From NCBI GenBank assembly GCA_020025075.1, contig JAHHSR010000034.1, positions 1 to 17,846 of the forward strand: a DNA stretch of 17,846 nucleotides, given 5' to 3'. Below, piece by piece: positions 8,213 to 13,392 of the stretch. Within the stretch, counting starts at the first letter, position 1; the number at the start of each line of letters is the position of its first letter. The position numbers and the translations under genes were made by a program. Source of the stretch: Pectinatus sp. (GTDB lineage Bacteria; Bacillota; Negativicutes; Selenomonadales; Selenomonadaceae). Under the pieces are notes generated by a model. That model was not told the DNA's origin and did not search any database. It was given only the letters and a program-made list of their open reading frames with translations.

Positions 8213-8279
8213 GCTGCAGAGGCAGCGGACATACCGCCTTTCTTTCTTTAGTGTCATATAGGTGCCTCTGCCTACCTAT
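8213..8279 (-). promoter_or_regulatory. Nested inverted repeats in the leader region upstream of cas10
   Basis: The 146 bases between the flavoprotein gene and cas10 contain three overlapping dyads, given as read on the minus strand. ATAGGT (8279-8274) pairs with ACCTAT (8263-8258) around a 10-base loop. GCTGC (8226-8222) pairs with GCAGC (8217-8213) around CTCT. A 9-base perfect complement joins GCAGAGGCA (8271-8263), largely in the first loop, to TGCCTCTGC (8224-8216), which includes the second hairpin. The long pairing excludes both hairpins. No T-tract follows. It could be an operator or a folding switch in the csm transcript. No convincing -35/-10 pair was found; a weak TATACA lies at 8287-8282. 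Confidence 0.4.
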
Positions 8280-8318
8280 GATGTATACTATTCTACAAAC
8301 AGGACAATAATCCTTTTA

Positions 8319-8882
8319 TCATTTTGCTGTATCGGGCGGCAAATCATGTGCATAAGCAAATCCTAAAGGCGAATAAGCGGCAAAATATGTGCAAAATGAC
8401 GTATCAAAGGCCAAAGGCTGCAGCTTAGCAATGTCTATTTTCCCGTTTGTAAGCATTTCTTCTGCGCAGCAGATATTTAAAAGCTGCCCTATGAGCTGCT
8501 CTTTGTTTTCGTCATAGCTTATCACCTGGCATTCCAAAGCCAGTGGCAGCTCGGCAATTAACGGCGCGTCGATGAGCGGCGATTTTTCGGCATGAAAGCC
8601 GGCCAAAGAGACTTTATCGGGCTCTTCAAATCCTGACACCATGCCAAGATAATCACAAGCATCCATCTTACTGGCCATGGCAAGGCTCAGCGTAAAAGCA
8701 CCGGTCCGCTTAAGATTTGCCGTTGTCTTATGCGCTTTATCAAGATGCAAATAAAGCTGCTTGCCAGACAAAGAGCCATCCCAAGCTAGGTTCATAAGGT
8801 TTGGCCTTTTTCTTTCATCATATGTACCAAGCATATAAATAAGCTGTGGCAGCTCAAAAAGCCCGTTAAAGTTTTTTCTCAT
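8319..8882 (-). CDS. Flavin reductase-like FMN-binding split-barrel protein
   Basis: This 187-residue protein resembles the flavin reductase-like/flavoredoxin family, small homodimeric FMN proteins that pass electrons between NAD(P)H or ferredoxin and flavin or other acceptors. The pattern includes NLMNLAWDGSLSG followed by LHLDKAHKTTANLKRTGAFTLS, the usual flavin-binding half, and a C-terminal YFAAYSPLGFAYAH segment. The frame is open to a GTG at 8891, but AAAGGGTGAG ends at that codon and is correctly spaced (about 6-8 bases) for the ATG at 8882, so I start there. The exact acceptor is unknown. It sits downstream of a multi-cluster ferredoxin gene, a plausible electron partner. No strong terminator separates it from cas10. 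Confidence 0.82.
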   Translation of the reverse strand: MRKNFNGLFELPQLIYMLGTYDERKRPNLMNLAWDGSLSGKQLYLHLDKAHKTTANLKRTGAFTLSLAMASKMDACDYLGMVSGFEEPDKVSLAGFHAEKSPLIDAPLIAELPLALECQVISYDENKEQLIGQLLNICCAEEMLTNGKIDIAKLQPLAFDTSFCTYFAAYSPLGFAYAHDLPPDTAK

Positions 8883-8944
8883 ATTGCTCACCCTTTATAT
8901 TAATATTAGATGTAAAATATAAAAAATCTCTTTTGACTAGAAAT

Positions 8945-8980
8945 AATGGCTCATTCTCCCAAATTAGAAAATGAGCCATT
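8945..8980. terminator. 11-bp hairpin between ferredoxin and flavoprotein genes
   Basis: AATGGCTCATT (8945-8955) is perfectly complementary to AATGAGCCATT (8970-8980), with a 14-base loop. It lies 38 bases past the ferredoxin stop on the minus strand and about 60 bases before the flavoprotein start. Neither side has an adjacent strong T-tract, so it may be a weak terminator, an mRNA-stabilising 3' hairpin or a protein-binding dyad. A separate promoter for the flavoprotein gene between 8883 and 8944 is likely, but no clear hexamer pair was found. Confidence 0.5.
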
Positions 8981-9018
8981 GTCAGCATTTTATGTCCATG
9001 TGAACTCGGTGCTTATAC

Positions 9019-9996
9019 TTATTCTTTTAAAAGACATTCAAAACAAATTGCCTTGCCGTTAATCGGCTGATATGGTTTGCCGCATTTTTGACATAGTGGC
9101 ATGGGAACCGAGGCACAGTGAATTGTCTCCAGCGAATTTGAGGTGATAAGTGAAATAGCGTCTTGCTGACAAGCCGCAAGGCAGGCACCACATTCGGTGC
9201 AGCCGAGCGAATTGCTGTATATAGCGAGATTTCCCTCTTCTACCTGCATGCCGAGGCTTTTCTGTGGGCAGTTTTTGACACATTCGCCGCAGGCCGTACA
9301 GCTAGTTTCGTTGACGGCAATGTTTTTAAAAGCCGTAATGGGAAAGCCGTCAAGCGTTGGCAGCTGCTGAAGTGCCTCGGCAAAAATTTCTTGCCGCTTC
9401 AGCTGCGCGGGCTGTCCGTTTATTTGGTTTAGCGTATTGAGGCCTAAAGCCATGACATCTCGAAAAAGGCCCTTGAATAAATCACGCCGTGAAAGGAGTT
9501 TTTCGGGTTTTTGGCATTTATGGCTGGCTGTCGCTTTTAAGCAGCCGCTCTCGACAAAATAATCCAGCTTATCTAAAATTCCTGTGAGCTTTTTGGCTAC
9601 CGATGCATTGCATTTGGCACAAGCACTATTGTCGAGGACGACGGGACGCAGGTATTCATGACGGCTATATAGCGCAACCAAAATGAGGCGAAAGTCTAAA
9701 AAGCCAAGGCAAGGGAAATGACTTTCGCGTTCGTTTTTTTGGCAGGAAAACCAAAGCGTATCATCTTCTCGTGCCAAAAACTGGCGAAAATCTTCTCCCG
9801 TATAGCCTACTGCGAAAATAGCCTCAGCCGGACAGGCGGCAACGCACAGGCCGCAGTGATTGCACTTGCTTAAATCGATAGAAAAATCAGGTGCGATGCA
9901 CTGCTCGGGACAAGCTGTTCGGCATTTTTCGCAATGCATGCCAAGCTGGTTGGTGTTAAAGCATAGTGGCGTGTATAAAAATATTTTTTCTGGCAA
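9019..9996 (-). CDS. Multi-cluster 4Fe-4S ferredoxin-like protein
   Basis: This 325-residue electron-transfer protein has two ferredoxin modules. The N-terminal module has cysteines 22, 25, 29, 33 and 45, 48, 51, 55 (CxxCxxxCxxxC and CxxCxxCxxxCP). The C-terminal module has C233, 236, 239, 243 and C266, 269, 272, 276, giving up to four 4Fe-4S clusters. Between them lie C85, C96, C126 and C129 and an SRRDLFKGLF segment (169-178). That segment recalls the start of NapF-type ferredoxins, so the gene may be a fusion. A C-terminal C302, C305, C318, C321 set resembles a zinc ribbon. Translation begins with TTG (9996); the GAGG ten bases upstream overlaps the stop of the preceding gene. The redox partner is unknown; the flavoprotein downstream is a candidate. 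Confidence 0.85.
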   Translation of the reverse strand: MPEKIFLYTPLCFNTNQLGMHCEKCRTACPEQCIAPDFSIDLSKCNHCGLCVAACPAEAIFAVGYTGEDFRQFLAREDDTLWFSCQKNERESHFPCLGFLDFRLILVALYSRHEYLRPVVLDNSACAKCNASVAKKLTGILDKLDYFVESGCLKATASHKCQKPEKLLSRRDLFKGLFRDVMALGLNTLNQINGQPAQLKRQEIFAEALQQLPTLDGFPITAFKNIAVNETSCTACGECVKNCPQKSLGMQVEEGNLAIYSNSLGCTECGACLAACQQDAISLITSNSLETIHCASVPMPLCQKCGKPYQPINGKAICFECLLKE

Positions 9997-10008
9997 TTAA
10001 TCATATCC

Positions 10009-10734
10009 TCACTGTTCAATGGCTTGGTCTAATTTATAAAAATAGCTGTTAGCGTCTTTGGGATACCAGCAATGGCCAGCTATATGTTCCATCAAAAAGA
10101 GGAAGAAGCCATCAAATTTGCTGACATTTATCTGGGCATCCTTGGGTGCATTGCTGATGGTTTCTTTTTTACATTCAATAGTAAAACTTGTCATCTCGTC
10201 CGAGATGGGGGCCGTTTTAAACGCTTCAGCTAAATTTTCGGCAAGTTTTTGAGAAAATTTGCGGGGTGTATCGAGCTTTTCCGCCTCTTTTTCCGCCTTA
10301 GTCTTTTTTATGGCAGCGGCAACAAGCTCACTGTAATGCACCTTGCTGATGAAAACTTTGAGCATGGCCGTATTGCCCGTCATCTTCTCGACGCTGACAG
10401 CAATTTTGCGCCGTCTGTTCATGGATTTTTCTGCCTCGATGAGGGCGTTTGTTTCCTGTGGCGTCAAAAAGCCCTTAAACTCACTGGAAAAATAGGCGGT
10501 GTTAATCGTCTGATAGTCTTTGCGCCAGGCTGAGACCGTCTGCGGATTGGCCATGCCGATGAGCGCCGCATCAGTAAAATTATCCTGCATGGCAATTTGG
10601 GTGAAAATTTCTAGCGAACGCTCTGGCGAGGTACTGGCAAAAGAAAAATTTCGCACCATATAAGTGCCGAATAACATAATACAGAATAAAGCGATAAATG
10701 CAACAACAACCTTTAAATTTTTCTTAGTTTTCAC
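10009..10734 (-). CDS. Unrecognised exported or membrane-anchored protein
   Basis: I do not recognise this 241-residue family. The N-terminus has KTKK, a hydrophobic run at about 9-25 and a possible processing region near FSFAS (30-34), so it is either secreted or held by one N-terminal membrane segment. There is no lipobox. The rest is soluble and mixed helical, with a lysine/glutamate-rich helix at about 140-160 (KKTKAEKEAEKL). It starts at a GTG (10734) with AGGAG six bases upstream that overlaps the stop of the M48 protease gene, so the two are tightly coupled. A joint role in the envelope with the protease is inference from this spacing and from both being exported. Confidence 0.7.
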   Translation of the reverse strand: MKTKKNLKVVVAFIALFCIMLFGTYMVRNFSFASTSPERSLEIFTQIAMQDNFTDAALIGMANPQTVSAWRKDYQTINTAYFSSEFKGFLTPQETNALIEAEKSMNRRRKIAVSVEKMTGNTAMLKVFISKVHYSELVAAAIKKTKAEKEAEKLDTPRKFSQKLAENLAEAFKTAPISDEMTSFTIECKKETISNAPKDAQINVSKFDGFFLFLMEHIAGHCWYPKDANSYFYKLDQAIEQ

Positions 10735-10743
10735 GAAAATCTC

Positions 10744-11841
10744 CTAAATATTATTTATTTTGTTGAATCTTATAGCTAATTCGTGTGCAGATAGCTCGCC
10801 TTTTAGCGGCAGGCAAATATCCTGCACGCCGACATAAAGGTAGCCATTTTCTCCGACATAGGCTCTTGGTATCGTTTTGTTGTTGTGATAAACGGCAGAT
10901 AAAGCCCCCGCAATAAGATAAGCCCTTTCGGCGCTGCTCATTGCCTTAGAAGATGCTGCCTTCATGAAGAATTTGCCGTTTATCTTTACCGTCCCATTTG
11001 AGACAACCACGTGATTATTGCTATAAGCCGTGAGCTTTCGGGCATAATTTTCACGTCGCTGCTCATTTGTCGGATGGTCCGAGGGGGAGAAAATTTCGCC
11101 GACAAAATTTTCCCTTTGGGAAGGCATCTTTTCCATGACGCGCTGCCAAAGTGCCGCGCCGGCACCGGGATTAAAACCCGCCATGGTCGCATAGGTAAAG
11201 GCATCATTATCTGCTTGCCACTCCTGCGGCTTGGTAACGACATTGGCTTGTGCATAGCGCGCCAAAACAGAGACGCCAAGTGATTTGAGAGCAGAATCGG
11301 AATTAGCCTGTTCAATAGCGCTTATGGCATCGATGGGCAGGCTCTTTCTAATGCCCTTTATGTTATGTTTTTCCTCGCCATGCCCCATTTCGTGAGCGAT
11401 GACAAAAGCTATTTCATCAGGATTATTGCCAAGAAGGTCAAAAAGGCCGCTGTTGACGCTGATATTATGGCCGAAAGTGCAAAAGGCATTAAAAGTTTTT
11501 TTGTTGTTGACAAAATAATTGTATGGTTTTTGCCGCACATCAGGATATTTGGTCGCATAAGCATTAGAAAGGCGCTTGACAATATTGCCTAAAAGGGCAT
11601 TTTTGTCTCCATCATGGTCGACGCCATATTCATCTTTTAATTTCCCGAGATAGACATTGCGTCCTGCATTATCATAGTAATTGACCATTGTGTTGAGTGA
11701 GCCATATTCGACAGCTATGCCTAAAAGTGCCTTTGCCAAGGGGTTTAAATGAAAGGCACTGGCGGGCCTTTCTGGGAAAACAGAACATGAAAAAACGAGC
11801 GCCGCAAGGATAATACTCCGGGTGCGCTTGCCTAAGAGCAT
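10744..11841 (-). CDS. Secreted M48-family zinc metalloprotease
   Basis: This 365-residue protein is a BepA/Oma1-like M48 peptidase. A signal peptide is visible: basic start (GKRTR), hydrophobic core at about 9-20 and an A-S-A cleavage motif at 27-29. The zinc site is HEMGH at 150-154, with the third ligand probably E207 in EWQAD. The following TMAGFNPGAGAALWQR segment is typical of M48 proteins in envelope quality control. The C-terminal 120 residues lack TPR repeats and are not recognised. It is the first gene of a minus-strand unit. The ATG has GGGAG seven bases upstream. Its substrate is unknown. Confidence 0.88.
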   Translation of the reverse strand: MLLGKRTRSIILAALVFSCSVFPERPASAFHLNPLAKALLGIAVEYGSLNTMVNYYDNAGRNVYLGKLKDEYGVDHDGDKNALLGNIVKRLSNAYATKYPDVRQKPYNYFVNNKKTFNAFCTFGHNISVNSGLFDLLGNNPDEIAFVIAHEMGHGEEKHNIKGIRKSLPIDAISAIEQANSDSALKSLGVSVLARYAQANVVTKPQEWQADNDAFTYATMAGFNPGAGAALWQRVMEKMPSQRENFVGEIFSPSDHPTNEQRRENYARKLTAYSNNHVVVSNGTVKINGKFFMKAASSKAMSSAERAYLIAGALSAVYHNNKTIPRAYVGENGYLYVGVQDICLPLKGELSAHELAIRFNKINNI

Positions 11842-11894
11842 AAACTCAACTCCCTTTCCTTTTGCGGGGACTAAAAAGCCCCTTGATTGACTTC

Positions 11895-11903
11895 ATTATA
11901 TCA
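11895..11903 (-). promoter_or_regulatory. Extended -10 promoter of the M48 protease operon
   Basis: The minus-strand sequence TGATATAAT is a perfect TATAAT with a TG extension. No good -35 is present 16-18 bases upstream, where a T-run lies, which is acceptable for an extended -10. Transcription would begin near 11888, about 46 bases before the start codon at 11841. Confidence 0.6.
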
Positions 11904-11975
11904 TATCGGCAAAAAAATTTGCTTTTTTCAATGGCAAACAAGCGAAAGATGACACTTTTCTAAAATAACTTTTTG

Positions 11976-11984
11976 TGTTATATT
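11976..11984 (+). promoter_or_regulatory. Extended -10 promoter of the small reductase gene
   Basis: TGTTATATT gives an extended -10 with a weak TTTTCT 17 bases upstream of the hexamer. Predicted start is near 11991, about 38 bases before the coding region. With the minus-strand promoter at 11895-11903 it makes a compact divergent control region of 187 bases. Confidence 0.55.
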
Positions 11985-12028
11985 TTCTTTGACGTGATAC
12001 GATAAATGGAGGGAGCCGATTCAGGCAG

Positions 12029-12685
12029 ATGATGCAAATGCAAGGTACAGTTATTCAAAAAAATGGCCGCTATACAGTGCGCATAATCACGCAGACAGGC
12101 TATTTATCCGGTACGCAGCTCATTGCTTTAAGTGAAATTGCCATGCGCTATTCAAAGGCGGATTTGTTTTTTACTTCGCGCGGGACAATAGAAATTTCGG
12201 ATGTAGAAGAAGAAAAGGTGCAAGACTTAATCGCCTGCCTCGGCAAGGCAAATATTTCGGTGGGCGGTACGGGTACAACGGTGCGGGCTGTAACGCAGTG
12301 CAAGGGAGCTACCTGTCGCAGCAGCTTATCTGACCCGGGACGCCTGTCAAAGATTCTAGATGAAAAATTTTTTGGCGAAGCAGTGCCCAAAAAATTTAAG
12401 ATATCTGTTTTCGGCTGCCGCAATTCGACAGGCAAGGCGATGTGCAATGATGTCGGTATTGTCGCTGCCAATATGCAGAGACAATACTATGTTTATCTAG
12501 GCGGCATGGCGGGACACAATGTACGGCAAGGGCAAAAGCTCGACAAGCTCGTACCGGAGAATGAAATCGTGCCGCTTGTCAGGCGCTGCCTCGACTTTTA
12601 TAAGCAGCATGGTCAAGAAAAAGAGCGCTTCGGCCAAATGCTTGAACGGCTCGATATAGATATAAATAAAACATTTTTCAATTGA
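12029..12685 (+). CDS. Small sulfite/nitrite reductase-like protein (low-spin P590-type family)
   Basis: The 218 residues match in size and order the low-molecular-weight siroheme/4Fe-4S reductases of anaerobes, such as Desulfovibrio assimilatory-type sulfite reductase. An N-terminal ferredoxin-like half domain (about 5-75, with FFTSRGTIEI) is followed by the cluster region. The first cysteine pair is C91 and C96 (CKGATC). The second region reads GCRNSTGKAMCNDVG: C130 is kept, but the usual GCPNxC second cysteine is T134, and another cysteine appears at 139. Siroheme coupling may therefore be altered and the reaction is uncertain. Possible ATG starts are 12029, 12032 and 12038. The strong GGAGGGAG (12008-12015) is rather far upstream, so AGG at 12023 may help. 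Transcribed alone, ending at the terminator at 12700. Confidence 0.8.
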   Translation: MMQMQGTVIQKNGRYTVRIITQTGYLSGTQLIALSEIAMRYSKADLFFTSRGTIEISDVEEEKVQDLIACLGKANISVGGTGTTVRAVTQCKGATCRSSLSDPGRLSKILDEKFFGEAVPKKFKISVFGCRNSTGKAMCNDVGIVAANMQRQYYVYLGGMAGHNVRQGQKLDKLVPENEIVPLVRRCLDFYKQHGQEKERFGQMLERLDIDINKTFFN

Positions 12686-12699
12686 TTCACTGAGAAGAT

Positions 12700-12730
12700 A
12701 AAGCCGCCTATTATAATAGGCGGCTTTTTT
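12700..12730. terminator. Palindromic bidirectional terminator
   Basis: A perfect 22-base palindrome (12703-12724, GCCGCCTATTA and its complement) is flanked by AAA and followed by six T on the plus strand. It ends the small reductase transcript and, with a weaker T-tract on the minus strand, probably also the convergent SHOCT-domain gene, whose stop is at 12732. Confidence 0.9.
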
Positions 12731-12731
12731 A

Positions 12732-13016
12732 TCAGCTTTTTGCTTCTGGATTGCGGCTTTTAATGAGGTCGGTTCTAATGCGCTCATATTCTGCTTGGTC
12801 TATTTCGCCTTTGGCATAGCGCTCATTTAAAATCTTGAGGGCGCTAAATGCGGCATCGGCATTATTGGGAGGACATGGAGCAGGCGCACTGCACAGGCGG
12901 CGAATCAAGATAACCGCGCCACAGATTAGTACCCCCCAAAAAATCAGCATTGGCAACATGAAAAACAAGCTGCCGCCGCCAAAAAAACTATTGCTCGGAT
13001 AAAACCAGCCACACAT
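12732..13016 (-). CDS. Small SHOCT-domain membrane protein
   Basis: This 94-residue protein has one membrane segment at about 17-39 and a C-terminal SHOCT-like helix pair (ALKILNERYAKGEIDQAEYERIRTDL, residues about 59-84). SHOCT is a short oligomerisation-type domain often found at the end of small membrane proteins; the function is not known. The ATG at 13016 has AGGAG eight bases upstream. The gene stands alone, convergent with the small reductase. Confidence 0.75.
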   Translation of the reverse strand: MCGWFYPSNSFFGGGSLFFMLPMLIFWGVLICGAVILIRRLCSAPAPCPPNNADAAFSALKILNERYAKGEIDQAEYERIRTDLIKSRNPEAKS

Positions 13017-13392
13017 ATTATCAGCTCCTATCGTAAAATGCCGTTAAGCGGCGTAATTTTCAAATTCTCTTTTTAGTTTACTTGATAAATATGTTTTTAT
13101 TGTGACATTTAATTATAAATCTAGACAAAGTAAAAATATTATTACAATTCATGGCCTTTTCAGGGTATTGCCCCTTATTGCGAATAAAGCCTAGAATGAT
13201 TTCCTCTATAAAAATCTTTCTATCTTGAAGAATGGATAATGATTTCTCTAAACAGGATATTAGTTTATCTTATGGGTGTATGTATTCAGAAAATATCAGA
13301 AAAGTGCAAAAAGTTTCCTATTTACTTTATTATGTTCAGTATAATATAATAAAATAAAGTGGCTGAAATATATTGCAAAGGGAGTAATCGTT
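13017..13392. other. Gene-free, AT-rich intergenic region of 376 bases
   Basis: It lies between the divergent SHOCT and M16C genes. The right end holds the M16C promoter (13321-13350). The left end must carry the SHOCT promoter, but I saw no clear hexamer pair there. A short GCCG-TTAA-GCGGC dyad lies at about 13040-13052. No RNA gene, terminator hairpin or coding frame with a ribosome site is evident in 13060-13320. Confidence 0.6.
13321..13350 (+). promoter_or_regulatory. Promoter of the M16C peptidase-dapA unit
   Basis: TTTACT (13321-13326) and TATAAT (13345-13350) are separated by 18 bases. A second TATAAT overlaps at 13340-13345 but is too close to this -35. Start is predicted near 13357, 36 bases before the TTG start codon. 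Confidence 0.6.

Noticed and set aside
13060..13320. A possible small RNA or short peptide in the long intergenic region
   Set aside because: No promoter-terminator pair or ribosome site with an open frame could be found, and AT-rich sequence alone is not evidence.
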